Assembly (NCBI GenBank): GCA_037042915.1
Contig: CM073194.1
Coordinates: 1,612,001-1,676,000, forward strand
Length of the DNA stretch: 64,000 bases
DNA from: Auricularia sp. M13
Taxonomy: Eukaryota; Basidiomycota; Agaricomycetes; Auriculariales; Auriculariaceae
Direction: 5' to 3'
The notes under the pieces are model-generated. The model was not told the DNA's origin, did no database searches, and was given only the letters and a program-made list of their open reading frames with translations. Below, in pieces: positions 9,231-21,550 of this stretch. The translations under genes and the position numbers were made by a program. Each line of letters starts with the position of its first letter. Position 1 is the stretch's first letter.

Positions 9231-12200
9231 ATGTCGGACATGCTGCTCATTGTGCATCGTGTGTGGGCTTGAAAAACTCTTTCACCTGACTGACCTTGTC
9301 CAAGCGATCTCGTTTTTCAGACAGGCGCTGTCGTTATCAACGACAAGGATGAAGTGCTCCTCGTCGAAGACTCCTTCACTCATCTGATTGGACTGCCTCG
9401 TTCCCGTGTCCCGCACTGCCTAGACGATCTACTCCAGTCACCGCTGGGCTATCTAGTCGAGGTACAGTCGAGTCGCTTGATGGGTTAAACACTATGCTTA
9501 TTGCCTCTTCGTCTTCTTTAGACCGGTTATGTGATCGATCCTTCACCTCTGTGCAAGCCTACGAGGCGGTATCGCTTTGAGAAACCTGAGGAAGAGGAAG
9601 ACGACCCATCCTGGCCAGCACCAGAGCTCGCCTTCAGCGACAATGTCACCACGGCACCATTCTCCATCGCACTCGATATTGGATACCTACCCGTGTCCAA
9701 CCTGCCTCATCTCGAGGACGGTCGTCAGACCAACCTGTGGTGGTATGGCGGGATGGTACGCGCTCATCGGGGAATTCCCGTCAACCCGGTATTGGCATTG
9801 CGGACATTGCGGACATTGCGGCCATCGCCATCGCATGACAAAGCCGCATCACATGGTGCGAGCATTGTATGAGCATTGCAATGGATGAACAGAGTGGTGC
9901 AGTCTGGCCATGTCCTGGCACAATTCAATAATGTGGTCCTCCTTGACAATGGCATGAAACAGAAATGGTACATGTCTGGAACACCAAGCGGGACTTAGGC
10001 CAATCTGACTTCGACTCTGGCGGCAGCGCGGCCTCTGTGCGAAGGGCCCTGACTCTGAGGGGAAGGTGACCGCGGCCGACCGGGACTCGGAACTTCGCTT
10101 GCTCGACGGCCGGACTCCCACCTGCTCAACCAACCCTTGACACAAATGCACGTAGGACTCAACACCCAGGCATGAGGACTTATAGTGTGTTGTGTATAAT
10201 ATTAATGTGAAGAATATATATGTTTATATTATGTGCTCAGCCTACGCAAAAATTGTTGTAATTCAGACTTTGATTGCCAACAGGTAGGAGATATACATAA
10301 GCACCGTTCACAGGTTGGTGCGGACGGAGGAGGAGGAGGAGGGCAAGGCAGTGATGGGATCAGCACAGGATCAGCATCACGGGCCGTTGGTTGGTTGACA
10401 ACCGGTTGGTTTGTCCGTGTTTACACGTTCCTTCGCTCCCACCATGACGGTGACCCCGCTTGCTGCTGCCTGATGTCGGACAACGCCCCAGACCTTGCAA
10501 CGCGGCAGACCCGTTTGGCCCTAGATTGTATGTATGTGTCCCCTCGCTGGCAGTCCACTAACTTCACGCTTTAGGTACTATCTCCGACTGTCGCGAATAC
10601 GGTAGTAAGTTCGCCGCTCTGCGATTGGTGATTTGTAGCTCATCTATCGGCATAGCTAGGCTGCGCAGCATGAGAAGGTTCCTCTCATTACGCATCAAAG
10701 GTGAGAGCTTTACTTTACCGCCCGCTACTCGTGCTCACGTCCCTTCAGCAGCCCGGGCGCCGAAGCTAGTAATTTTGCCCAAGTCGCGCGTGCACATGTG
10801 CTAGGAACGCGAGCGAGGTAGGCGTTATCTACTCCACAGCTGCGGCCGAGGCTGACTACTTGTTTTTTTAGTATTGTGCAACGCGTCTGCAGTTACCCCC
10901 ACGCGTAGTACAGTCACCTCCATGTGGTCTTTGGGTATGTCTCTGCCGATGTCTGGCTTTTAGACGTTATCGCTAACAAATGTTCTCAGTTTCGGTCGCG
11001 ACTGTGCTACATCTGGCCGTCCAACCGGCTGGAGGATCGGGTTTCATTCGGCCATTGCATCGTTGGTAAGTATCGCGCAACCGATTTGAGTAGTAGCCGC
11101 TTGTATATAGTGTCGTGCATCAATTTTATTATTTTTATTTGCATTTTTCGAACTGTTTCGTCGCCGTTGCGAGCAATGAGGAGCAAGCAAATGGGAGCGG
11201 AAGCTGGCATACGGAGGTATTTGCAGTGCCCATCATATGGTACGACCAGGCTATTGCAATTGTAAACCAGGATGGAGTCGCATTGCAATGGCATGGTAGA
11301 TCGACATGCTGGCCTTGTTCCGAGCATTGTATCATCTGGTATCGCTTGACCATACCCGCATCACCTTCGGATCATTGTTCGCCTTGCACTGGCATTGCCA
11401 CCCGTTACCAACTTCCGGGGATTTCCCTGATGCTGGTGGTCCGCCACCACAGAAGCCGACCGGCGATTATTGTGCCGTGCAATTTCTCCCGATAGACGAT
11501 GCGGTGTACGAGATCCAAAGGGACAAGTTATACGACGTCGTGGCGGTCGCAATCCTGCGGCTGTTCGAGAAGATCTGGGCGGCCACGAAAAACCTGCCCC
11601 CGGAACTTCGTCAACCCTCTGGCGACCACGATAAATGGACTCGACAGTTTGTGCGCCACCCAGAAGATTCAGATTTTTACACGCCGGCAATGATCACCCG
11701 TCCCACTTTCCCGGTTGCGACAAAGAATACAACCAGGATCATCAGCTAGTACGCGATTTGGCCCGCCGCGTGAGTGCGCTCCCACCGAACGCGGTCGGCG
11801 CTTTTAACTGCTTTATAGAGATTACAAGGTGCAGACAGGCGCCGTTCTGTTCGACAAACGGCGGGGCTGCGTATACCTCGCACCGGGCACCGTTTTCTCT
11901 CCAGAGCATCTGAGCGTGACGCGCAAAATGACCACGCTTCCTCGTAGCACGCGGGATAACGGTGATAACGATCTGAACGCGTTACTATTGGACCCTTTCA
12001 GCGATGTTAAAGTCAAGGTCCGTCGCTTCCAAGCTCGTCGAGCATATGTTGAAAAATTTTGCATTGGCAGTGCACTCGTCTGGCCCTCCCCCGTCTCTGG
12101 AAGAAATATACCGAGGTCCCGGGTTCCGATATTCCACAGGTGGAGACGCAGGCCGAGTCGGAAAGGACGACGGACCCATTCTTTGTCACATTCCACACGT

Positions 12201-12487
12201 GGTGGGACTTTGTTGTCAAAACGGACGCTGAATCGGGAGGACGACAGGCCATAACATATTGGCAAGCTGGCGGCCTCGACTTGTCCGAGCCGCTGGGCAA
12301 TGGCACCGCCGTGCCGATATCGGAGGCCCTGGAGATGCTCAAAGCGCAAGATCCTTGTGCGCGGACTACGTTGAATCTGTTTAGCGAGCTCTGGGCAGCC
12401 ATGAAGAATGACCCGGAGTCGGACTCGCTGTGTCTTCGACTACATATTGGCGTAACTTTCACCACAAGCACCAATAAAACGGTTTAA
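9231..12487 (+). pseudogene. second Nudix-like paralogue, split by an insertion
   Basis: The 5' part has exons 9231-9258, 9325-9461 and 9522 to about 9755, with the same splice sites and reading (MSDMLLIVHR, LIGLPRSR, LWWYGG) as the gene at 7.4 kb. Homology stops at about 9765 and resumes at about 11453 (KPTGDYCAVQFLP) with the missing remainder: 11453-11769, 11819-12017 and 12071-12487. The two parts together equal one gene of the family. An in-frame TAG at 11747-11749, absent from the intact copy, lies in the 3' part. An alternative is that the 1.7-kb block is spliced as an intron, since a GTACGC donor at 9756 and a CAG acceptor ending 11452 keep the frame; the TAG would still terminate translation. 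The C-terminus is also extended compared with the intact paralogue. Confidence 0.75.
9756..11452. mobile_element. 1.7-kb insertion in the Nudix-like paralogue
   Basis: This block has no counterpart in the intact gene at 7.4 kb and contains no recognisable gene. CGGGGA(A/T)TTCCC occurs at both edges (about 9768 and 11417), a possible but imperfect target duplication. No clear terminal inverted repeat was found. It contains a GGTTGG-rich tract (10385-10420) like those near the transposon at 5.7 kb. Whether it is one element or a composite is undecided. Confidence 0.45.
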
Positions 12488-12557
12488 CATAAACACTGAG
12501 TGTGCACAGAATTCGTACATACACGCTGGCGGGCGCGGTGAGGAAGTTCGTCTCTAC

Positions 12558-13870
12558 TTATCCGAGGACAGAAATGTCGAATGTGCAACCCCTGCTGCTC
12601 CCGCTGGGGTACTTGCGCTGACCGCCGCTGAACGGGCGCGGCTTGGGGAACTCGGCGGTCGCGAGCGTTGGGAATGTTTTATTACCCGAGGTCGGTGGGG
12701 GTTCAGGAACTGGAGCAAGAAACGTGTCAGTTTTTCCATCGTATGAAGTGAATGGACGATGCGCACTTCCAGCTTTACGGCCGCTTGAGCCGTTGACGTG
12801 CACGGACGGCGGGGCCCGTGGCGGAGGAAGACTGGTGCCTAGCGAGACGGCTCGTGCGCGGGGAGCAGGCGGCGGCGCGGGCGGGGCTGCTGTAGAGTTA
12901 CGGTTTGGCGGAGGCGGGGCGCACCGCGCGATGGCGGCGGGGACGGCGGCGGCTTGGGCGCCTCGATAATCTGCGAGACGGCGCGCGGCCGCTCGGGCAC
13001 GGCGGGCGCACGGCGGGCCGGCGGAGGCGGCGGCGCGGCACGTGCGGGCGAGAGCGTGCTGGATGGACGCGCGGGCGGCGGGGGCGGCGCGCCGCGCGAC
13101 GGCGTGCTGCTCGGCGGCGGCGGGACTCGGCGGGACGGCAGCGAGGGCGGCGTGCTGGTGCGTGCGGGCACGGCCGGGGGCGGGGCGCGACTCGGCAGCG
13201 TCGGCGGGGCACGGGAAGGTAGCGCAGGCGGCGTGCTGGCGGTCTGCGAGCGGCTGACGGGGCTCGCGGGACGGCCGGGCGGCGGCGGCGGCACGAGCCG
13301 CGACGGGAGGGATGGCGGGGCGCCGCTGGAGGACGAGGGGCGGCCCGGGGGCGGCGGAGGCACGGTGCGGCTCGGCAGCGACGGCGGCGGCGGCGCGGGC
13401 GCGGAGACGGTCGTCGAGCGCGCTGGCGGCGGCGGCGCTCGGCTCGGCGGCGGAGGGGCGGCAGGACTGCGATTCGGCGGCGGCGGCGCGGCGGGCGCAC
13501 GGGAAGGCGGCGGGGGTGCGCGGGCCGGCGGCGGGGGAGCCGGGGCGGCAGGGGCGGCGTTGCGCGTCGGGACCGAGGGTGGCTTGGCCAGCGGCGGGCC
13601 CTTCGACGGCGCCGCGCTCCCCGCCGGCTTCAACTTCGGCATTCCGCCAGCGAATAGTCCACCAAGCTGTGGTGGCCCGGCGTCGCTGCCGCCTCCGCCT
13701 CCTCCTCCGCCGCCGCCGCCGGCGCGAGGAACGGGAGGCGCGCCGCCAAAGCCGCCGCCTGCGGGCTTCTTCGCGCCACCGTCAATGATGGGCGCGCTGC
13801 GGTCATTTGTGACGGCTTTCTTGAGCGATTTTCCAGCCTGAATTTGGGCGAGCAGCGCAGAGCTGGCCAT
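12558..13870 (-). CDS. vrp1: verprolin / WIP-family actin regulator
   Basis: The protein starts MASSALLAQIQAGKSLKKAV, a canonical N-terminal WH2 actin-binding helix with the LKKA core at residues 16-19. A long poly-proline region follows, with repeated APPPPSR/PALPSR units that would bind SH3 domains and profilin. The C-terminal piece (12558 to about 12865) has FPKPRPFSGGQRKYPSG, the WASP-binding signature at the end of verprolin/WIP. The frame changes near 12865-12900. A 35-nt GTGCGC...CTACAG intron there restores the phase exactly, though it is short for this genome. Verprolin links WASP/Las17 to actin at endocytic patches and hyphal tips. The stop is at 12558-12560. The converging Nudix-like remnant ends only 70 bp away. 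Confidence 0.88.
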
Positions 13871-16160
13871 GGTCGGACGACGAGGACAGGATGTTTCAAA
13901 CGCCGACCGACGTCACCTCTTCCTTGTCCTTTTACCCTCTTTCACCCCTGCTTATATTCCCGCTGCGCAGTCTACTTGCGCAGCTTCACTGGTCTGCGGC
14001 TCCTGTGGTTGACTCGAAGGAACTGCGGCCCTTTGCCCTCCTTGTCTGACCACTCCGATTTCCCCCGCCGCTCCTCGGGATCCCCATGAAAACATTTCTT
14101 ATGTCGACTTCGTGCCCAGTATTGACGCAGTGCCAGCCAGGTCTTGCGCCAAGTTTTCATGCGCTCGTTGCTCCTCCACCGCAGAGCGATGATACACTAA
14201 CGCTGTATATCTTCAACCGATTTATTCGTCGCTACGTTCCACCGCTCGCTTTCGTTCTCTGCGACCAGGACGTTACACGTTTCTGCCTCCGACTGCTGCG
14301 CCGGATGACTTTCCTGCGGTCCTGACTGGCAAACTAAGCGACTTCAATTCATACGCGGGCGCGGAAGGCTCCGCCTGGCTCCCAGACATCGTCCACGGCA
14401 TATGCGACACACGGCACGAGTCGGGAACGCTGCCTATTCAATACCGCTGGCAAACTGCCGGACTTCCTCCTCGCCAGCGCCACCTGCTTTCTTTGACCAA
14501 GATCCGCAAGTGCGACACTGGCAGGATATCACGCAAAGAAAAGACCGGAGACGGCAGTACGATGCGAACGCGCGTTCGGGATCGCGACAACTATTGCTGG
14601 ATTACTCGTGTGGGCGCGTCTCCCCTTCTTTCAAGAAGCGTCCTGTCTGTCTGTGACGCCTCCGCCGATGTGGGCAGCCTATACGCCGTTCCTCCGCGTG
14701 CTACTCGCCGAATATGCTTCCACAAGCCATATCGACGCTCTCGGCGTTTACAGCAGGTGGTTTTAGCGAAAAGCAACCAGGCCGTTGTGGTTCATTTTGT
14801 GCTATGCTACAACGCCTCAGACCACGGCGTGTCGCGGAGCGCGAAGCTTCATTGCTTGACTTCGCGCGCAAACAGTGCCATATGCCCAAAGCGGATGGGA
14901 GATGTGTTGTTCAAGTGCGTAGTCCAGGACTTTTGTGATGACACCCTCGTTGGAAATTCCGTCCTCGACCGCGCTAGAGATGCTCTCCTGCAAATCTGAG
15001 ATCGAGTTCAGGTGCCGTGGGCCTGTGCGTGTCCATACGTCGCTGCATCTCATCATCAGTTCAACCGTAGAACGTCTACCAGTGCCATGCGCAGCCCTCA
15101 CCATATTCGGCACTCTGCCCACTGCCCACTGCCGGTTCCCCCTTGATTTCGGGGCTCCCGCTCCTTCATTATCCGATCCGCAAACAGACGACTTGCCATT
15201 GCCTGGGGTGTTTCGGTGGAACTACGTTCAGTGTGTGGTCAAGAAGTTCAAGCACTCCGAGTCAGAGAATCTTGCCAGGATCCTCATGCCGACGGTTGAG
15301 ATGCGGTTGGCGTCGGACGATGATTGAGACGACTAGCCCGAGCGAGGGTGAGTGGCCGACTGCCATACTCGGCATTGGGCGTGCCGCAATGGCCGATGCT
15401 GACGAGGAACGCGAGCGGACGGAACCCGTTGCTACTTGGACAGCCAGTACTAGTCTCGACGGTGGTTGACCGTGTAATCTTTACTTTCCGTGATGCCCTG
15501 GTGAAAGTATTTTGATATCAATCTCCTGCACCGTGCACGTTGTGGACTGAGAGAATTGTGGGTCAACGGCTGTACATTACAATTGAGTTTAATTGTCAGT
15601 CCGCTCGCTCGGCGGCGGAGCGATTCCATGCTTTCACCAACACCGTGTCTCCATCAAAACGGTGCGGCGTGTCCACCGCCGACCACTATCACAATAGGTG
15701 CAAAGAATGGCCACTGACCTGAGGCCTCAAGCTTGAGTGAGCATCCTGCCCACGCTGCGACCTTTGAGCGCAACAGGTCACGGTCGTTCTGTGTGTCGCG
15801 CTATCGGTCACAAGAGTGACATTGCTCGAGCTCAACGCGAACTGCCCTACAGGATGACGCACCCATTTCAAACATTAGACCCGGACTTCTACGCGCCCAT
15901 TGTGGCCCAGGCGTTGGCACCTGCGACGTTCTTGTCGGTGCCGTCACGGTCGGCCCAAGTAACTTCCCTCCGTCGAGTTGGACCACTTTTCTGGCTTGTT
16001 GTTCCCTGGCCTTCCAGTGGCGCTCACGGGTCTAAACTAGGCGCTCTGAACATTCGACCAATGGCAGCTATCCACTCCTGAGCTGTACAGTGCCGCTCAT
16101 CCCTTCTCCAAGATCTTCGGTCCACTGCCTCTCTCTTCCACTCTTCCGTGTACCCCCACG
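13871..16160. other. 2.3-kb region without a supported gene
   Basis: It contains several medium open frames (for example 14493-14999, 14935-15327 on plus, 14817-15122 on minus) but no continuous gene. Two fragments look protein-like: VRDRDNYCWITR near 14570, faintly like HNH nucleases, and FRWNYVQCVVKKFKHSES near 15215. They are in an order that does not fit one HNH gene. This may be gene debris. The left edge must contain the verprolin promoter. Confidence 0.4.
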
Positions 16161-18538
16161 ATGCCCGCCTTACCCGCCCGTTCCTATTGTGAACCCATCA
16201 CTTCAGAACCGGCTCGTTTGAAGCCAGAGAGCGCCAGAGCGGAGCCTGCGCCAGCCGTTGACATTGCGATTGAAATCGAGGACGGTGCGCGGACCGTTCT
16301 TAAGGCGCGCGGGGCATCATTGCTGACCGAACGGATTTAGGATATCAGGCTGGTGAACCGCCCAACAAAGACTCTGGCAAAGAAATGCCTGACCCTGGTC
16401 GGGTCTGGGATGTGTACCGTGACGAAGCCGCAGAAAGCGACAACCGGATGCTGAGCGGGTGGAACAAGACTCTCGATATCCTTCTGATCTTCGTAAGCAT
16501 TGTCACTGCAGCTGCAGTCAACCGTTGAGTCTGATTCACAACTGGATCACAGGCGGGTGTGTTTTCCGCCGTCGCCACGGCGTTCATCGTCGAGTCCAAC
16601 GACCAACTTCGACCCGACTGGAACGAATACACAGCGAGGCTATTGTACTCCGCACTGGCCAATCAGTTGCGTCCTGGCAGTGGCAACGGGACCGTCGGCT
16701 TTGTGGACCCGGATACATTTGCCGCCATCCCAGCATCGGCGACCTCGCGTTGGATCAGCGGGCTATGGGTCTTCAGCCTTGCCATCAGTCTTGTTGTTGC
16801 GCTGTTTTGCATCCTCGCGAAGCAGTGGTTGATCGAATACCATGCGCGCGTCTTTGGGTCTGTGCGCTCTACGCAGCAGTGGTGTCGGCGCCGAACGCTC
16901 TTTTTCACTGGAATGGAGCAGTGGCGCTTTCCGATGTTCTTCGCTGCGCTTCCGGCTCTCCTTCATTTGTCTCTTTTTCTGTTCATGTTCGGCCTCGTTC
17001 TATTCTTCTGGACCATTCACCGAGCAGTCGCAGCCTGCTTGCTCGCAACCACTTGCTCTATCGTGATATTCTACGTATCCCCCAGCTTTCTCACCTTCCA
17101 CGACGTATCATGCCCATTCTACATTCCGTTATTCCATCCACTGCATAACTATCTCGGTCATATCTATGATCGCACGCCGTCTTTCGCGCGATATCTCACC
17201 CACGTGACGGATGCGATTAAAACACCATTGGAGGTCGCGATGCTGGCATGGCTATCGGCGACGACTTCAGAGCAGGATGTCCTCGAGGTTGCCGTGTCCG
17301 CTACCTTCGCACGGTTCACGTGCCATGATGCTCTGTCCTCCGAACCGCATCAATGCCGTTTGAATCCCAATCATTTCCTTCAACTTTTGGAGGCTCTCCG
17401 CGTCGTGGACTGCGCTCATCGAGCTCTGGATCCCCGAATGGACACTGCCTTGGTCATTCTAGCTGTGGCTCTTTCGGGTCCGAATTTGGACGAGGATATC
17501 GTGCGCAAGCATGTGGACGCCCTTTCAGGACTCTGCGCCGCATACCAGAATTCAGGTATCGCCTCCGATCTATCCGTGCCATCTTCTATCGCCGGTGCAC
17601 GTTACGACGCCATTGCACTACTATCCCACATCGCTGTGCACGCCTCGCATTACTCATTGTCGAGGATCGATGTCTTGGTATCGGTTCTGTCGCGCATCTG
17701 GACTCCCATTCTCTTCGATGGCGATCTAAAGATTTCTCAATGGATGCCAGTTGAATGGGGCAACGTCATGACTCCAGTATCCACCTTCGTCGCGAGCCCT
17801 GCATTCCTTGTCGCGCAGTGGACGGAGGACGACACTTCGTTCCTCGCCGAGATCTTAACGCACCCCTTACCAGACCTTATCATAGGTGGCAAGGCCCTGC
17901 TAAACCTTCTACATGTTGCAGTCACGAGGCATGCGGCGTTCCTCCCGATACTCAAACTGGTCGAGTGCATTCGAATCAATGCTGCGGCAGGAATCAATAT
18001 CCTATCCTCATCGACCGACCAGTTTCATCCATGGAGACAGCTCTGCTGCACTCTCGATGCATCGACGATGACACCCGAAGACCGTACTGTTCTGGCACCA
18101 CTCCTTCTGGAGTGTGCCATAGCTCTTGGCGTCGAAATCTGGCGGCAGCACACCGGCACCGACTCCTCAGCCCATCTCACACGCGAGCTTCTCGATGCGA
18201 GGAGCATGGCGCCCATATTGCGAAGCCCATTTCTGGCGCCTCATCGCCGCGAACACCTCAGCTACCGCTCCCGGACCACAGGGAAACACTCTGCAGAACA
18301 CCTATTCCTCAACATAATGCCATTTCTTCTGCCCGCGGCATGGCATGCAATCTGGGAGGATGTCCTCGCCAATGCAAAACCCGATGAACAACCGCAGGCT
18401 ATTGCAACGGTTCTGCAGTCCATTGACGTTCGCTTGCGATCTGTGCCACAGCATGAACATACAGAAGTTGTTGTCCCCTCAGCCGTGCATTTCACAAGCG
18501 AAGCTTTCCCTTCCCGTATTCGAACAACTAGACTTTGA
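16161..18538 (+). CDS. DUF6535 membrane protein
   Basis: Exons 16161-16284, 16341-16492 and 16553-18538 close in phase to 753 aa; the 56-nt first intron has a TGCTGAC branch site. After a Pro/Glu-rich N-terminus comes the family signature: WNKTLDILLIFAGVFSAV, a first membrane helix followed by a luminal loop. Then come LWVFSLAISLVVALFCILAK (second helix), QWLIEYHARV, and a WRFPMFFAALPALLHLSLFL/FMFGLVLFF helical pair (residues ~180-230). The remaining ~450 residues are mostly helical, with no known enzymatic motif. DUF6535 proteins are abundant and variable in Agaricomycetes; their function is unknown. Confidence 0.88.
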
Positions 18539-18843
18539 CAATGTAGATTGACAATATCATCGCGTTTCCCACTTGCTTGAGGACGAATGGCAAGGAACAA
18601 CCACTCATTGCTAACTTGGAATTGAATTTTTATCTCAGGCGCTCCAGGTTGAGCCGAGATAAGTCAAAATAAAATATCGAGACTATATGGGAGCTGAGAT
18701 GCAGGGCAGTGTAAGTGACTGGCCAAGTGAGATCTTCGTACCATGCACCTAATTGTCGGTCCGCTCACGGCCACCATGCTTTTCCCAACACTCCGCCAAA
18801 GGGGCGCGTTCACCCCCATCCTCTCTCATAGCAGACTCAAAGT
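18539..18843. other. intergenic
   Basis: Short spacer between two co-directed genes. It has an AT-rich 3' part after the DUF6535 gene and no recognisable element. Confidence 0.5.
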
Positions 18844-20392
18844 ATGGCCGCGGACCTGACAGAGCGGCACCACCTACCGCGCACGCATACGGCCACCTTC
18901 GAAGGCGGCAAGCGCTCGTTCCGGCTCGCGTTGTCGGACGCACTGAACGATTTTTTGCCCAACCCAAACGCGCCAGTAACCTCGCGCGAGCTGCCCTGGC
19001 GGACCCGCTTCGAGCACTTTGAATGGGGCTTTTTCACGTTGAATCTGGGCACCGGCGCCTGCGCCATCCTCGTGGGTGCCGTGCCTTTTGACTTTCACGG
19101 CCGCGAGGTGCTTGGTATGTTCAGGGTCCCGATCCAGCGTGTTATTAACATTTAACATATGAGTTCTGCACAGGCTCGACATTCCTCGGCCTAAACTGTG
19201 TTTTCTATTTGCTGAATGTGGTCGGCACGCTGCTCAAGTTGGTTTACCACCCGCGCGCATTTCACATGAGCTTCGTTGTGCCCGGCCAGGCTCTGTTTTT
19301 CCCGACCAGCATCCTGGCATTGGCAGGCATACTAGTCAGTCTTATCGACTATGTCCTTCCCCATGCTGGCCCGCGGTTTATGGACGCACTCGTCGGGCTT
19401 TACTGGGTTTACGTCGCGCTCAGTGTCGGATGCGCTGCAGTGCTACAGTGGACGATGTGCGTAACCTCCCATACGAGCGATCGTCGGTGCTGATCCTGAC
19501 GCCATGAAGGTACGATCAAGTGCGAGATTTCGAGGGCATCATGCCTTCGGAATGTCTGCCAGTGCTGCCACTCATGCTCGCTGGCACGGTCGGCGCGGCG
19601 CTGGCAATACGTGCGGAAGGCGAGCGCGCCGTCGCGCTGCTCATCAGCGCGTACGTTTTCCAGGGCTGCGGGTTCCTCATAGCCACCATGGTGAGTGCCT
19701 ATCCCCCCTTCAAAACCGTTCTCATCCCTGCAGAAACTGTCGACATGGATGTCGCGCAACGTGCTCTTCGGCCACCCGCACGACACGCGCATCGTGCCCA
19801 TATTCTTCATGGCCGTCGGCCCGCCAGGCTTCACAGCGTCGGCGTTCATCTCGCTCGGCGCCCGCGCCGCGCAGCTCTTCCCGCCCGGCAACGGCCCCGT
19901 CAGCGGCGACGCGCTCTTCGCCGCGTCGTTCCTCGCGGCGCTCATGCTCTTCGGGCAGTGCCTCTGGTTCCTCCTCGCCACCAGCGTGATCTGGCTGAAA
20001 TCCGCCACACGCCCCGGCCGGCCGGTGGGCTGGTCGCTCGCGTGGTTTGCGACGACATTCCCGCTGAGTGCGTCTCCGCCCATCCTGATTCCTCTTCCAG
20101 TCCCACAGCTTATGCTGGAACCGTAGCTGGATTTTTCCTCACGGCGGGGAAGCTCGGCACGCTGCTGCCGTCGCGCTTCCTGCGCGCGCTAGAGGTCGTC
20201 GGGTGTGTGCTCGTCGTGTGCTTCTGGCTGTTCAACGCGAGCGTGCTCCTCCTCGCCGTCGCGCGCGGCCGGCTGCTCGTCCCGCCCGTAGCTGCCCCGC
20301 GCCTGCCCAAGGCGAACGAGCGCGAAGTGCTCGCCAGGCGATATTCATCGCTGACGCGACGCATGGGGTCTGTGAATGGGAATGCGAGATGA
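18844..20392 (+). CDS. SLAC1/TDT-family transporter (malate or sulfite type)
   Basis: Exons 18844-19114, 19174-19456, 19510-19690, 19734-20067 and 20109-20392 close to 450 aa. The N-terminal cytoplasmic part ends in WRTRFEHFEWGFFTLNLGTG, the start of the tellurite-resistance/dicarboxylate transporter fold. About ten hydrophobic segments follow, with typical family pieces GTGACAILVGAVPFDF, FQGCGFLIATM and VGPPGFTASAF. The family includes fission yeast Mae1 (malate uptake), yeast Ssu1 (sulfite efflux) and plant SLAC1. The substrate cannot be told from the sequence. The protein should sit in the plasma membrane. The short C-terminal tail is basic (LARRYSSLTRR). Donor sites such as GTATGT and GTGCGT fit consensus. 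Confidence 0.88.
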
Positions 20393-20748
20393 TGCCTGCT
20401 ACTAGTCGTGGACTGCGCCGCTGCTTGCTTTGTTGCTTTGTTGCTTGCTGTGCGATTCGCTTTAGCTATTTTTTTAGATGATGTGACTAGAGGGGGGAAT
20501 CATTTGCGATACAGTATGGATAGGCATGGATAGAACATGCACAAATTATTGATCCTAACGTTCTAAGGGATGAGAGCGACTCGGTACCGTGGTGGCACTG
20601 AATCATTCACTGTGAATCCTTGACTGCCTTGACAAGTGATACAGTGGATGCTTCCGAAGTCTGCCTTGGTCTGCAATCGTGATCTCTCTTACAAATAGTA
20701 TCATTCAAGCCTCAGTTCGGACTTTTCAAGTTCATACTCGCGCGGCCT
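20393..20748. other. intergenic
   Basis: No gene seen. AT-rich in the middle. It includes the promoter of the first glutathione transferase. Confidence 0.5.
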
Positions 20749-21550
20749 ATGGCTCCCACGATCATATTCTACGACCTCGCAACCAACAAAGGAGCGCTCT
20801 CCCCGTGGACATGGAGAGTGAGGTCGGTCTAATTCCCAACGCCAGCGAAGAGGGCGCGCTGACCGCGATGATAGGCTGGCGCTTAACTATAAGCGCATTG
20901 CGTACAAAACGCACTGGCTCAAGTTCACTGAGATCGAGCCACACTTCAAGGCAATTGGCGCCCCGCCGTCAGGCAAGCGGCCGGATACAGGCGCAGACCT
21001 TTACACCGTCCCAGCGCTGTCTATCGACGGCGCGTTCTTCGTCGACTCGTCAAAGATCATTGAGCACCTCGAGCGCGCGTTTCCCGAGGTCCCCGCGGTG
21101 TTCCCGACGGGGACGCGCGCGCTGCAGGAGGCGTTCATCGAGTTTTTCAACTCAACCGTCTTCCTGGCGACCGCGCTGCTGCTCGGGCCGAGCCTCCAGG
21201 CACTGCTCGACCCGGTGAACGCGCAGTACTTCCGGGACACGCGTACCGCATGGTATGGCGGTACGCCGCTGGAGGAGTGGGCCCCGCTCGGGTCGCAGAA
21301 ACGCGTCGATGGATGGAAGGCAGCCGAGGGACACTGGGGCACGCTCGCTGCTGTATATCGCAAGAGGGAGGGCCAGAGTGTGTGGCTCACGGGTGCCGAG
21401 CCTGTGTACGCAGACTTCGTGGTGCTCGCCTTGCTTGTGATGATCTCGAAGGTTGCGCCAGAGGACGAGTGGAATGTTGTGCTCGCATGGCACGGCGGGT
21501 TTTGGAACGAGCTATGGGAGGCTGGCCAGCAGTATATGATGGTGGAGTGA
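20749..21550 (+). CDS. glutathione S-transferase, GTE/UstS-like, paralogue 1
   Basis: Exons 20749-20822 and 20875-21550 give 249 aa. The N-terminal thioredoxin-like domain has IIFYDLATNKGALSPWTWRV, where the Ser-Pro of SPxxWR takes the place of the catalytic serine in etherase-like (LigE-type) and fungal GTE transferases. Also present are LNYKRIAYKTHWL and GKRPDTGADLYTVPAL (glutathione-binding cis-Pro region). The C-terminal helical domain holds EEWAPLGSQKR and VWLTGAEPVYADFVVL. The intron falls after the WRVR codons, exactly as in the two neighbouring paralogues. A likely role is detoxification or cleavage of aromatic ethers; the substrate is unknown. Confidence 0.9.

Noticed and set aside
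9859-11340. GAGCATTGTA and GCATTGCAATGG words near both ends of the 1.7-kb insert as possible terminal repeats
   Set aside because: They occur in opposite order and not at the boundaries, so they do not define element ends.
13312-13841. Long Gly/Ala/Arg-rich open frames on the plus strand over the verprolin gene
   Set aside because: They are antisense shadows of the GC-rich poly-proline coding region.
14493-15327. Possible HNH-nuclease gene (VRDRDNYC motif, later FRWNYVQCVVKKF)
   Set aside because: The pieces are in different frames and in an order that does not fit HNH-family proteins. No H-N-H histidine block (AAHIxPR type) was found.
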